A stretch of DNA of 64,000 nucleotides from Branchiostoma floridae. Its lineage: Eukaryota > Chordata > Leptocardii > Amphioxiformes > Branchiostomatidae. This document shows positions 1 through 11,641 of the stretch, in pieces. The position numbers were made by a program, and so were the translations under genes. How positions within the stretch are numbered: the stretch's first letter is position 1; the number at the start of each line of letters is the position of its first letter. The notes under the pieces are model-generated. The model was not told where the DNA came from, did not search any database, and saw only the letters and a program-made list of their open reading frames with translations. The stretch spans positions 1,474,833 to 1,538,832 of the forward strand of contig NC_049996.1 of assembly GCF_000003815.2 (NCBI RefSeq). Direction: 5' to 3'.

Positions 1-68
1 AGTGAACCCTGAGATAAATCCGCCCAAAGGCGGGATCAGATCAGGGTTAGGTTCCGAATCTAACTCCT
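1..68 (-). pseudogene. Fragment of a trypsin-like protease exon (part after the catalytic Asp)
   Basis: About 68 bases match, with a few differences, the part of the protease exon at 4990-5057 that encodes the stretch [13 protein letters not shown]. Read on the minus strand it gives LDSEPNPDLIPPLGG and is still open at the window edge. Similarity stops at about position 68, just upstream of the LDSEP codons. The plus-strand receptor gene loses its protease homology at 35058, immediately before these same codons, so this scrap is a candidate for its missing continuation. Only 68 bases are visible, so the assignment is tentative. Confidence 0.6.
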
Positions 69-1096
69 AGTTTAACCTGTCTATAAATTACACTTAAGTT
101 TAGAGGTCACTGTTGTGTAATGGCGCGTACGTACAGCAGTGTGGTTGGCCGAGTGCATAATCAACGCAACACATCGAGCTCGTGATAGTGAAAGCATTTG
201 ATTTATATAACGTTTCAAACGATTTAACCTCATTACAACCGGGGAAATAGTCGTCTGTCCTCTGACGACTTTGGTAGGAACTGTCGTACAAATCTTTAGT
301 TACAGGTAGGTCCGCGTAACTCTAGTTGTGATAGTCAAAGTGCGTAACGTTACCATGCATGTTTTTCTCCTCTCTTTACTGTTCAAAACAACATACTTTC
401 ATACAAAAACTATAACGTTAATTGTGACCTCAAGAGATGGTCATGATTGCCACGATATTCCATTCGATTTCATACAAGATCAAGTATTGGCCAAATATTA
501 GTATCGGTACGTATAGCATCTATATTGTGTCGTGCAGTTTTATTTGCTTATTTGATATCCTGGCAAAATTATTCATTGGAATAGTCCAGTTTTGATACCA
601 TGGCATCGATTCATACAGGGTTTATTTGTTTGTATCAAAAGTGAAGTTTTGTGCAGTTTCATTGTTTATCACTTTTCAATACAGGCTCTAGATCTCACCA
701 TGTCATCTCACCAGCCATGTCATGATATTTTATTCATAGGTAGTACGTATTCATACCATTGATTCACACAAACTTGCTTGACTTGAAATAGAAATTATAG
801 TTTCTTAAAATTTTACTGTGTGTCATTAAGTAGCAAGCGTCAATCCCACAGGCTCTCATAACCACCTATTTCACTGTTCGTATTGGCGCCAAAATGGTTT
901 CACAGAGATAGTTGGTCGGTGCAGGGTTACGTCATCCAATGGGAACCCGCATTCAAGAGGTCACGTACCAACGTGACCTTACCTATTCAACGGTCAAAAA
1001 CAATAGAAGAAACACCACCTGCCTTTTCATTCGCAGAGTGTTCAATGTTATCTGATCCTTCTGTTTACAGCTTTGTTCAAGTGTAGCCGTCTCTTG

Positions 1097-1262
1097 GCTC
1101 GAGGAATGTCGTAGGACGAGGTATGGTAGGTCCGAAACCTTAGGTTCTAGGTACGAAACTGTCATGACATGATAGTTCTTTCTAAGAAATAGCTGGTGTT
1201 TCGGGTAGTCCCTGGCTGCTGAATATTTTTTCTGGAGGCTGGTAGAATGGGATCTTACTACT
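1097..1262. repeat. Segment with an inverted homologue at 18497-18658
   Basis: About 160 bases, including the core AGGTCCGAAACCT, recur in reverse complement near 18.5-18.66 kb with scattered differences. It may be a dispersed repeat or a duplicated regulatory segment. I see no coding potential. I recognise nothing else between 69 and 1735. Confidence 0.5.
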
Positions 1263-1765
1263 AATCATCGTGAATTTGCAAGGTTTGTGTTGATTTCTAC
1301 GACATTGCATTGTATAATCTGTATGTCATGCGCGTTTGCACGTTAAGTATTTATTTTTTAGACGACAGAAGAGGTATGTAAACCATAGAGTTAGTCATGT
1401 CATGTATATGATAGACTAAACGATAGAATAGACTCGTACATGTATGCCCTGTCTCATCCCTTGTAAACTACCAACACTATACGGGTACTGATTTTCTCCC
1501 TGTAGTCTTTGAAGTAATAGTATTACAATTAGCCTACGTGAGCAAGAACATGCAATAGAGATCATTAATTGGTTCATTCTTATAAGTAGGCATTAGCATA
1601 TCTTTGATATGTACGTCCGTACGTTATTACAACGTTTAGTAGCATAGGAAACACAATTATTTGTTGCTATATTATGTATGTGTCATCAGTGATCTGTCAA
1701 ACTAAACACTTTAAATCTTGCGTGTTCTGTTAACAGAATCATGCTGAGCTCAAACAAGACGTAAT

Positions 1766-2614
1766 ATGGCTGATTTGCTACAGTGCATCATACTGGTGGT
1801 ATGGGTGAATTTTGCCGCTCCAAACTCCGCTGACACAGTCTGCCCCTCCCCCTGTACTTGTACTGACACGTACGGGGAGCTAACCGTCTCCTGTGCCGGG
1901 CAGGGACTCACAGACGTCCCGTCCAACATTCCACCATCCACCGTCTGGCTTAACCTCAAGTACAACCACATCACAAAACTTATAGACAGCAGTTTCAACG
2001 GTCTATACAACCTACATGGCGTTGACCTATCAAATAACAACATAGACCACATCTCAACTTCTGCTTTCAAACAACTTGTGCATCTACAAAATGTCGACAT
2101 ATCCGGTAACCAACTATCCACACTGTCAGAGAAAGTCTTCAACATGTCTATCGTATCAGCGAAACGGGACCAGCGAAGCTTCTTTGTTTACATGGGTACC
2201 AATCCGTGGAATTGTGACTGTAGGTTAAAATGGTTGGCTGAATTGTTAAGGGAGGAATGTCCTCACTATAGTAGCAGGCTTATGACATGTAACAACCCTA
2301 ATTCTCTTAAGGGAAGTGATATCATTAAGGTACCTTTAGAAGAATTTTCATGCCATTCGGATCTGTACACTAGTATATTCCCTACTGTTTCGACCATTCA
2401 ACCGTCATTGTCTTCAACGCAAGCTTTTCATAAAGAGTCTGGTAGTTCGTGGGCCAATAAATGGTCTTTTCTCAGTGTTGTAGGGATATTGTTTGTCGCT
2501 GTTGGCATGTTGTTTGCTATATTTGTGTTAAAGATAACGAAGAAACGAGCGACGGATATGAGCACAGATACTGAACCTATAATCTTGAGGTATGAAGCTT
2601 CAGAAAGATTATAA
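1766..2614 (+). CDS. LRR type I membrane protein with short cytoplasmic tail
   Basis: A single coding exon for 282 residues. Seen in order: a signal peptide (about 1-22), an LRRNT cap with the pattern CPSPCTCT and a later Cys, about three LRR units with NxLxx-type cores such as LDLSNNNI-like VDLSNNNID, an LRRCT cap starting NPWNCDC, a Ser/Thr-rich stalk, one membrane segment at about 231-253, and a roughly 28-residue basic-then-acidic tail. The ATG follows a good acceptor (TTAACAG at 1730-1736), so a 5' untranslated exon probably lies upstream. LRR ectodomains bind proteins or microbial ligands; the tail has no recognised signalling domain. The tail motif TEP recurs in the two LRR/death-domain receptors, hinting at common ancestry. 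A truncated relative lies at 23218. Specific ligand unknown. Confidence 0.85.
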   Translation: MADLLQCIILVVWVNFAAPNSADTVCPSPCTCTDTYGELTVSCAGQGLTDVPSNIPPSTVWLNLKYNHITKLIDSSFNGLYNLHGVDLSNNNIDHISTSAFKQLVHLQNVDISGNQLSTLSEKVFNMSIVSAKRDQRSFFVYMGTNPWNCDCRLKWLAELLREECPHYSSRLMTCNNPNSLKGSDIIKVPLEEFSCHSDLYTSIFPTVSTIQPSLSSTQAFHKESGSSWANKWSFLSVVGILFVAVGMLFAIFVLKITKKRATDMSTDTEPIILRYEASERL

Positions 2615-2659
2615 GGATTAGCTCTGTTATGAAATACAGTCAAATTTAAGCATGTAACA

Positions 2660-2890
2660 TCCACTAATCACCTGTACATAAAGGCCTGGTCATTGATATA
2701 CAGATACACAGCCAAACCTGTACAAGTGACCACCTGTACATATGAGGGCCACCTGGCAATTGATGTACAGTCAAACCTGTACTAGTGACCACCTCTACAT
2801 AAGGACCACCTGGCCATTGATATACAAACTTATACAATCATGTACAATGTGGCCATCTATACATAAGAACCACCTGGCCAATGTGACACT
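2660..2890. repeat. Irregular tandem repeat, about four units of 57-68 bp
   Basis: The phrase CCTGG(T/C)CA-TTGATATAC recurs at about 2684, 2752, 2809 and 2873. Units carry AAACCTGTACTAGTGACCA-like sequence, which resembles the ends of the TA-flanked element at 46021-46505. Probably derived from a DNA transposon end. Confidence 0.6.
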
Positions 2891-2907
2891 TTTTGCTGGC
2901 CCACTTA

Positions 2908-3608
2908 GGTCATGTTGATTTGATTATATGGATGACATCCGCGCTCGCACCAATTTTCGGCCGTTTTCAAAAAAAATAAAAATTTTTGGCCACACAATAA
3001 ATTGTGCAAAGCAGCTGTAAAATGAGCACAAATATTCCATAGATTGAAAAAAAGTATCAGAAAACAGATAACTAATGCCATAGAATGCCAAAATAAATCT
3101 AAAGTCAAAGAATAAGATGTAGAAGGACAGAAGGAAAAATATCTATTGTTGGTAGGGGAAGGTACCAGTACAGAAAATTCAGGTCCAGAGGATCATTTAC
3201 AGGTCCGGACCTGAACCTGGACCTGGTACAATTGACTATAAACTCTACTTGACTTCGCTCTTGTTGCCTTCTTGGGCCCCGGTAAGACCCCAAATGCCTA
3301 CTGCCATTTTGTCCATTTTGTAATTGGCGAAACCTGTTCCTCTGATTTTTTTCAAGTCTGTTTTTTTCGGATTGGTCCAAGAAGAAAAAAAACTGTTTTG
3401 CACCCGTATGATGTACTTGTCTCTACACCTAACTGTTGGTATACCATACTATGTGTGTTTAGTCATATGTTCAACCTTCCTGGCCACTTTGATTTCATAT
3501 CATACTGAAGGCAACTTTTTTTTTGCCAAACTTTTTTTTTATTCGCTCGGTCGCATCAGTTTTGGAGTTCCCAAAGGATGTCATCCATATAATCAAATCA
3601 ACATGGCC
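2908..3608 (-). mobile_element. PIF/Harbinger-like MITE, family A copy 1
   Basis: Near-perfect terminal inverted repeats of about 34 bp (start GGTCATGTTGATTTGATTAT, with GGATGACATCC just inside) bound a 701-bp element without a transposase. Both sides carry the trinucleotide TTA (2905-2907 and 3609-3611), the 3-bp target duplication expected of PIF/Harbinger. Its interior runs opposite to the copies at 37071 and 53071. Open frames inside are chance frames. Confidence 0.85.
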
Positions 3609-3611
3609 TTA

Positions 3612-4591
3612 GATATTGTTCCATTGATACAAGAATCAAGAGCCCTGTCTATAGGGTTCACCTGTCCACATAGACCATGCAGATTTTATCGGTGCATCGT
3701 GTGGTCTTCTTGGTCAGGTTCAGTTACTGTTTGTTGAAAAATTCATTATACACATTTTGCTTGTTATGTTTGTTGTTTGTTACCTTACAGAGTGATTGGG
3801 AAAATAAAGGAGTCATAAATGTTAAATCAAACTTACAAGACACACTTTTCTCATCACTTATTTTGATACTCTAGGCAGAAAAATGACACACAGATGATTT
3901 TACAAATCAAGTATCGATTTTCATCATTTCCTTTTATATCTGTTAAAGTACCTTACCATATGATAATACACATAATTTTGACCTGTTTCAATCGAGCAAT
4001 TATCTTAGCTGTCCTATGAACGACACACAAATATTCAAATAAAAAAGATATACACAGAGATAAAACATGTGAACATGAAAAGTCATAAACACACATCAAC
4101 TATGATAAGTAAAAAGAGTTGATAGTCAAGTCAATGCCAAATTACGTTATAATTATAATCAGTATCCAGAGTATCTAGTGTAAAGCAATCAGCAGGCACA
4201 ACTATACAAGTTATGAATCACAATCACTTCAATAAAAGCATCCTTGTATTTGTTAATTTTAGCTTTGTTTTTACCACAGATAGATACCTCAAACATAGTA
4301 GACTATGAAGTACACTTTGTCGTAGATTATTCCTTGTATGTCAATGATAGACATATCCTTCTTAGTTGTATAGAAAGCAGATTCCCTCACTTATAAGGCA
4401 TATGAGTAGCACTGAAAAAACACACATCCATGATGTATTTGTACCGTAGCTAAATCCTATTTAATCCTCAATTTTCGCCATTACCAAGAAGCCGAACTTC
4501 TATGCTAAACTGTTACTTTTACATGCATGCTCTGTCGTTCTTGCGACCTGTACTTAACACGTTTGGGCAAAAAGTACAATAAAGATCTTCA
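3612..4591. other. AT-rich intergenic stretch
   Basis: No gene or repeat recognised. The part nearest 4591 should hold the 3' untranslated region of the minus-strand receptor gene that ends at 4592. Confidence 0.4.
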
Positions 4592-7500
4592 TTAATGTAA
4601 CTCTTCCGCTTCGAATGCTCCTCCACCCCCTCCGAATAAAAGGTCAGATGAAATCGTTGGAAAGAGTTCGGCAAACTTTTCACCCGGAAGATTACTCCTC
4701 GCATGTTCAACTATGCTGGTTAACTTTGTGCCTTGCTCGATGACACTAGGGCCATTAAGATAAGGGCGGATGCCTCTATTGTGCAACAAGATGACGTTAC
4801 CGTCTGTGTTAAACCCTGGTGAACCCGAGGAGCCCTCTAACATTAAATACGTCTGGTACGAGACAGTGTCTGGCTTTCCAAACATCACGTGTATGGCAGA
4901 GTTTCTATCTACATGTACCATGTGAGCAGAATCTACCCTCTTTGGCCCTCCAAAAGGATGGCCAATCACCTCGACAAAGCGGGTGGATTCAGTGATATCT
5001 GAGATACATCCGCCCAAAGGCGGGATCAGACCAGGGTTAGGCTCCGAATCTAGCTCAAGAATAGCGTAATCTAGTCCAGAGTCTGGGTCCCTACTGAGAG
5101 GCGGTATGTTTGAGAAGTAAAACGTATGGTCACTGTCATCATGAAGATCGAAAATAGCTTTGTACCTGGCGGTATCACTGATTGCTATACTTTGATTTAA
5201 CATGCCCTGATACACATGATCACATGTAAGAATCTCCTTCTTGCCTATCAGAAATCCAGTTCCACGTCCATTATTCGGCCATTCTATCCTACACACTGCG
5301 TTCTTACGGTCATTAATCAGGGTGTAAGCCTCAGAACTTCTACTATAAGTTTGATCGCTTGTGAAATTAGCCTTCCACTCACTTATCTTCTTCAGCCGCT
5401 GTGTTTCTGCCTCTTTGTCCGCAAACGGGAAGAGGTTGATCTTCAATTTGGAAGCGATGAGGCGAAGGAACGCCTGCGTCTCTTGAGGTATGTCTTCGTT
5501 GTCGTAGCGCTGGGGTCCCTGAAATAAGACACACCATGTTGTCAGTTATTGAACAACCCTTTCACACACGTGAAATGCTGTGGAGATACTACAAGGACCA
5601 CGAAAGTAGCTTCTTACTGTGTTTGATGGATCTTCAGGATTCTGCGTTGTAACCGAAATGGGCATCTTCGTCACTTCGCGTTGGGCGATGCTGTAAGTGA
5701 TGTAGCCAAGGTGGTTTGGATCGGCGCTGTCTCGGAGAGCGAGGAATACCTCCTTCTTGTTGAGATCACCCCGGGCACTCTTCGGGTGCTGAAATGTGAT
5801 TTCGTCTGTCATGCTGTTACCCCCTGTGAATTGAATGTTTCCCTCTAGCCTTGCCTTGACCTCCTCTGTCTGATCCATAGGGACGCACCTCTGGTTGTAA
5901 CCACTCTTCAGCACGAGGTGCTTCAAGCTTGGGTCGGCTTTGTTGAGGCAGTCAAACACCACTGCACCTGGTAATGTAATATAATGATGCTTATTAGAAC
6001 GAATTTTAGTATTGTATAGTATGTAAGTTTCTGGTGGCCTACGTGATATTTCCAAACCGGTGCCCGGCCGGGCAGCTTCCGGGAACGAAAAGTATGATAC
6101 AAACACACCAAGGTACACAAGACGTAAAAAGAGTAGTAGTGGGTAGCCTCCATAGCAGGCTCTCTATGGGCTTTTTTGGCATTTTTTGTACTGGGTCGCT
6201 GATTGCTGGCNNNNNNNNNNNNNNNNNNNNNNNNNNNNNNNNNNNNNNNNNNNNNNNNNNNNNNNNNNNNNNNNNNNNNNNNNNNNNNNNNNNNNNNNNN
6301 NNNNNNNNNNGAGAGGCAGCAATCAGCGAGCCATTACAAAAAATGCCAAAAAAGCCCATAGAGAGCCTGCTATGTAGGCTAAGTAGTGGGCATGATTTGT
6401 GTGTATTTTTTACGTATAAATGTCAATTTTTCGTTTCCACAAACGTGACCTGGCTTGGAAATGTGACACATTCCTTGGTACCAGACTCCGTAGTTACCAC
6501 TGGCTCTACCGTTTCGCTTGCTTTCACACAGTGGTAATTGCAGACGATGGTACCCAGGTTATGTTGCCCTTTGGTCATATCTGCACCGGTGTCCCGGATG
6601 TAGCCCCGGCCGGGCCCCAAAGCGATGTCGCATACCACGGGGGTACCACTTAGTGTGCCCACAATTAGCTCACGACTTCTATTTGATACCGGGTTCCGGG
6701 TTAATTTTAACTCCCAATTAAAATCAGCCCGGGGCCCAGTTCTGCCTCAAAATACCCCGGTAGACTAAGACATTACTAAGACAATACATACCATTTTGTC
6801 CTGGATACATCACGAGGACGACAAGAGGATTGATGTAGTCTTCAATGAAGTCGTTCATCCTCTGCATGAATGACAGCACTGCGTCTTCAGTCAGTTTGAC
6901 CAGCCAGTGTCTGTCATTGAAATACATAAAGATTTGCATGTCTTCCATTACATTGCGAATGCACAAAAGGAAAGAACCAAAGTTTCATAAAAGATTTGAA
7001 CCGATACTCGAGCATTATCCCATGCAACTGGCTATGCAAAGGTGTGAGAAGTTGTGCAACTACCTGCAAAACTCAGATGTCTTATACTCTATGGTCGTAT
7101 CTGTGACTTGTGGATTAAAGTCGGCCACATCTTCCCACGCCTTTGTACCAGTCTGTCGGAAGAGATGCCATCTTTGGTCCTCGTTTGGTTCCGACTGCTT
7201 GGAGCCAGCGGGGTACTGCAGATCGACTGTAACCGTGACCGGAGTCTGGAACCTTTCGTCGCTGGATTGCACTACAGTGATCAGTGGACCGCACACGCCG
7301 TCTTGTAGAATGTCCCTTTGTCGCTGATTGCGAACAACAGGATGCTCGACCTGTCACAAAAAGTAAGTAAAATATAAGACATGTTGCTGCATTCTCTTCG
7401 ATATGATAATGTGAGGACTGTTGCGGAGTATCATTCCTTCATTCCTTCCTTCATTCACTCCTTCCTTCCTTCATTCACTCCTTCCTTCCTTCCTTCCTTC

Positions 7501-8405
7501 CTTCATGCATGCATGCATTCATTCAATACAAGAATCACGGAAGTGAGAAAGTAGCATGATAGAGTTCAATGTATTTCTTATAGATATATCAGTATCCCAA
7601 ATTTAAATGGACCATTTTTCAAGCTCACCTCAACTGAAATAGTCCGTATTTCCTCTACCGACAGCTCGGGGAAGTGCACCTTTACTCCGTTCACCTGGAA
7701 CGTTGCAGTGCGGTCGGGATGTACCACTCCTCTGGCGGGGGCCGACCTCTCCTCGTTGTTGTAGTTCCATGGTCCCTATAATAACAAACAACTTCTACTT
7801 AACAACCTTTAGGCACAGGCAAAATGTGATCTAAATACATGACTACAAAATGATAAAAATAGAATTGTTTAAAAAAGGTCCACAGTGCGAAAGAAGATTT
7901 TACTTACGCTGGTTTCTTCGTGTTTCTGGGGCGTCGCTTCGGATGTCTCGAGGAAGAAGTCATACTTGTCTTCGTCGATTGCGCCAGCACCAAACGCTTC
8001 TAACTCCTTAACCAAGTTCCATATCGTAGCTTTAGTCTTTTGTTTGGCTTTCCACGCCAGCAACATTTTCAGTTTCGACACGTTGGCTTTTCCAATATTG
8101 TCATCTTTTATTGTCTCCACTTCGGCCCTTTTGAGACCTAGGTCGATAGCTAGGTTTTCCCACTCATTCCCCAAGTTCATGGCAAGCTTATTAAGCTGCT
8201 GCTCTGTGACGACCATGTTGGCTATTTCTGGTGGTAGCCGCTCGCTTACTGAACGGTGTTCTGGGTTGACGTTGTTCTCTTGATCTGGATAGACTTTTGG
8301 TTGAGTCTGGTCTCGTTCTTCGGGGCCAGGCACTTCTGTATATGATGGAATGATAAATAAGATTATTATTTTAGACAAAGGCGACCAGAAGAACTACCAG
8401 CACAC

Positions 8406-8472
<67 letters not shown>

Positions 8473-10488
8473 ACACACGCACACACACGCTCGTGCACAC
8501 ACACACATGCGTGAGCACACATCCACACATCCATAAGTACACACACACACACACACACACGTGCACACACACACACGCGCGCGCGCGCACGATAACACAC
8601 ACACATGCGTGAGCACACATCCATACGTACACACACACACACACATACACACATGCACATGTACACATACACGGTTTACACATACACATACACATGCATA
8701 TGCACAACACAAATAAACGTGCACAAGAACACACTCACAAAATACACACACAGACGCATAAACCGCGGCAAACTTATTGATGCACGTACACACTGACACT
8801 AGCACACCACGAGACACACACGCACACACAAAATAAAAAAAAAATTATAGAAATGCACTTTCTTAAAGTATTGTAACTAGTGTAACTGCATACATGTCAA
8901 AACAAAGATAGCGATTAACTCCCAACCAACTATATGTGACACGTTGTTCTCTCGCACAAGAGACAATCGACTCACCAAACGGTTGCTCGTTGTCTTCGTG
9001 GTAAGGTTCACGTGGATCGTTCTCCGGAAGAACTTCTACATCTCCAATCTCCACGGGTCCTGGTCCACCAAGCACGTCCTCTCCTACAAATATAAGACAA
9101 ATATACAGCTCTATCGCTAATGTAGAATGGAATCAAACTTACATACAGTACACAATATTGATAGTTTTGTGCACACTGAAATGTTCCACACCAGCATTTT
9201 CGCGAAAATGCAGATATGTTTCCCCGCAGCCTTTTGTCACGCTACTCGCACACAACACTATACGGTTATGACAACCGTATAAACCGTATTGCAAAAAAAA
9301 AAAAGAACATGCATCTACTTTTTTGGGGGTCCAGGTCATTAACATAGTTATACTGTACCATTCATGAGAATCACCCTATAGTATTGTGTGCAAGAAAAAT
9401 AAAAGAGAAAAATAGAAACACCAGCAGAAACGATACCAGGAAAACATAGATATAGTATAGAGGAATGTAAAAAGCAGAGGGCAAACGACGACTGTCACAG
9501 TATATTTGGACCAAATGCAGCCTCCACAGCAAAAAAAATAAGCAACAAAACAAACAAAAAACGAAGAAAAAAATGGTAATACAAGTTGTTATGTATGAAG
9601 CCGTCTAACCGAAATTCGAGTATATTTTCTTTCATAACACCCACCATTCCTGGCTTCTTCCTCGTCAGACATTCTTGATAGGGAGTCTCCATCAGCCAGC
9701 GGCTCAGTTTCTATATTACTGTTCAATTCATCCTGCTTTCTGCCCTGACGACATTTGTCTAAACAACGGCGGAGCTTCTTCCGACACAGTACAACAGCAG
9801 CAATAAGTACTACCAGCGCTAGCACACCGCCTACAGTCCCACCTACTATTCTGTGGTACTTAGTTTCACATCCGTGCGGTATAAACTTGATCTCTTCTAT
9901 GGACTTTCCACGAACTTTAGCTGGATTCTCACACGTTACGTCCCAGCTAAGTGTTGGATACTTCTGTACCTGTTCCTGTAACCACTGCATGTTACAAGTG
10001 CACTGAAAAATATTCCCAGTGCAGTCACATAGTTCTTTCCCCTGGTCACAGTCGCAGTTAAAAGGGTTACCGGTCAGTTTGAAGAGGTTCATTTGTGACA
10101 GGTTTCCGAATGTTGTCCATGGGATAACTTCAATGTTATTATAGGAGAGGTCGATAATGTAAAGATTTTTGAACGATTCAAACGATCCATAGACCGTCTT
10201 TATCTTATTCGATGAAAAGTCAACGCGTTCCAATGATTCCAGGCCATATAAAATACGCAAGTCAAGAATACTGATTTTGTTGTTGTAAAGACTAAGTGTT
10301 ACTGTGTTCTTGGGAATATTTTCAGGAATTTCAGTAAAACCTTTGTCGTTACAAATGACAACCATAAAAGGTTCCTCAGTACAGGTGCAGTTCACTGGGC
10401 ACGTTCGAATCGGCGCGATCAAATAGGCTGCCATTGTTACGCCAACAAAGAATGTTGACAAACGATCACCTGTGTGTAGGAACGCCAT
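4592..10488 (-). CDS. LRR-TM-death-ZU5-UPA-trypsin-like protease receptor, complete copy
   Basis: Eight coding exons, all with GT-AG borders and agreeing phases: 10488-9645, 9083-8976, 8335-7908, 7775-7629, 7350-7064, 6910-6792, 5967-5618, 5518-4592. They sum to 3210 nt, a 1069-residue protein. Order: signal peptide (1-28), LRRNT, about three LRRs, LRRCT (to about 207), membrane segment (215-235), acidic linker, death domain (about 361-435, [16 protein letters not shown]), ZU5 (about 480-605), UPA (about 606-750), then a chymotrypsin-fold protease. The likely triad is His862 in TCDHV, Asp911 in GLDYA and Ser994 in GSSGSPG. PIDD1 and UNC5 combine ZU5-UPA with death domains, but there the death domain is C-terminal; here it comes first and a protease ends the chain. 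The family normally scaffolds death signalling; the protease suggests an effector step. Start chosen at the ATG just after the acceptor, matching the paralogue. It lies downstream of the TNF-family gene on the same strand. Confidence 0.88.
6144..6381. mobile_element. Long-TIR MITE with 9-bp target duplication (Mutator-like), gap inside
   Basis: Arms of about 65 bp are near-identical inverted copies starting TAGCCT(C/A)CATAGCAGG. The 9-mer AGTAGTGGG flanks both ends (6135-6143 and 6382-6390), as expected for Mutator-type insertion. The assembly gap (6211-6310, 100 N) sits at the palindrome centre. It lies in the intron before exon 7 of the receptor gene. Confidence 0.8.
7433..7525. repeat. (CTTC)n/(CATT)n microsatellite
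   Basis: Runs of TTCC, ATTCACTC and GCATGCATG units in an intron of the receptor gene. Confidence 0.9.
8404..8830. repeat. (CA)n-rich microsatellite tract
   Basis: Long CA runs interrupted by ACACGTGCAC and similar variants, in the intron between exons 2 and 3 of the receptor gene. The plus-strand paralogue has a matching TG tract in the same intron (30813-31140), so the tract predates the duplication. Long cysteine- or histidine-rich frames here are artefacts. Confidence 0.95.
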
Positions 10489-11004
10489 CTTGGAACCTAT
10501 AAACGCAGGATGTGAAAGAGGAAGTTGACTGAAAAGTTGTTTAGAACATTATACATTGTGCATAACCAAGTTTTATTCACTGATATATCTTTTGACCTAT
10601 ATTACGATTGTCATTTCTCCAATTAGTAGATCTGTACGTTTCACCGATTCTGACAGAATAGCTTAGTGGATTGGTGGTACAACTTACAAAATTAACATTG
10701 ACATATGCAAATGATAAGCTACACAATAAAAAGCTTCCAAGCACTACCATTCAAATAATCAACTTTTTACTTCTACAGCTACCTTTAAAAGGTTACACTA
10801 AAGCTGACCCCTTTCTTCGTTCTATCAAAACTTTACCGAAAGGTTATTTGGGACCTTTAACACTTAAAATAGATTGTATACACACTTCACATATAAACGT
10901 ATCACATTGTTATCTGTTGTGTCAAACGTATGCTGGATTTGCTATGCAACCGTACTAATACGACCCGGAAATTGATCATTGAGCAATAGGTTCCCAAGAC
11001 TCAC

Positions 11005-11150
11005 CTGTAGATTCTTAACTTTGCTCTGTCTGAATTGATTACGTCTTAAGATGTCAAGCAACTTATAGTTTCTGCACTTGCTTACATCAGAATCTTCACT
11101 TCTGCATTTGGCGTTCACTTGGTCCGAGTCAACTGCGCATGTCGTCACAG
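11005..11150 (-). other. Probable 5' untranslated exon of the minus-strand receptor gene
   Basis: Ends at a strong donor (CTACAG|GTGAGT, exon end 11005). The next acceptor (TTTATAG) lies just 5' of the start codon at 10488. The paralogue shows a corresponding exon ending at 28615, and upstream sequence is conserved between the two, so the promoter probably lies near 11150-11300. The exon's outer limit is a guess. Confidence 0.55.
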
Positions 11151-11447
11151 AAAGATCACATGACAGTCAACTACTAATGACCTCCCAGCTCGGTTAGGTT
11201 AAGGTGTTGATGTCGTCTTTGATACAAACATTGAAAGCATTTCTGTCCCTGACAAAGGCTCCTTTGTTACGTGACTGACACTGTGTAGAGGCACCTTTCA
11301 ATGTTTATCGTCATGATTGAGTTACAAGTTACACAAAGCATGGTCAACAGTATACAGTTGCTGGTCTTTTCATAACGTGTGTAGGGTTTCAGGATGTTTT
11401 GTCCTTGAATCAAAGTACCACAGAATGGAAGGGAATTTATGTATATA

Positions 11448-11449
11448 TG

Positions 11450-11521
<72 letters not shown>

Positions 11522-11525
11522 AGGA
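11448..11525. repeat. (TA)n(GA)n microsatellite
   Basis: A TA run followed by a GA run, just 3' of the minus-strand TNF-family gene. Confidence 0.95.
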
Positions 11526-11641
11526 GAGAAAAAACTGCAATGTTATCAGTCTATCATTGCTCTCTGCTGTAAGATACAACTTATCGTCATTTAATTAGCT
11601 AAGTCGAAAAGTCACAAACTCCAATGTTTGACCATAGACTA

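Noticed and set aside
883-1165. Frames of 60-67 residues on both strands
   Set aside because: No domain, no signal peptide and no splice context; both strands are equally open.
3105-3737. Frames of up to 137 residues
   Set aside because: They lie inside a transposase-free MITE and are chance frames; the same sequence recurs at 37.1-37.9 and 53.1-53.9 kb.
8371-8829. 152-residue Cys/Val-rich frame
   Set aside because: Pure translation of a CA microsatellite; the same applies to frames at 26.5-26.8, 27.6-28.1 and 30.8-31.1 kb.
9371-9553. Hydrophobic 60-residue frame
   Set aside because: AT-rich intron of the receptor gene; hydrophobicity follows from T-rich codons.
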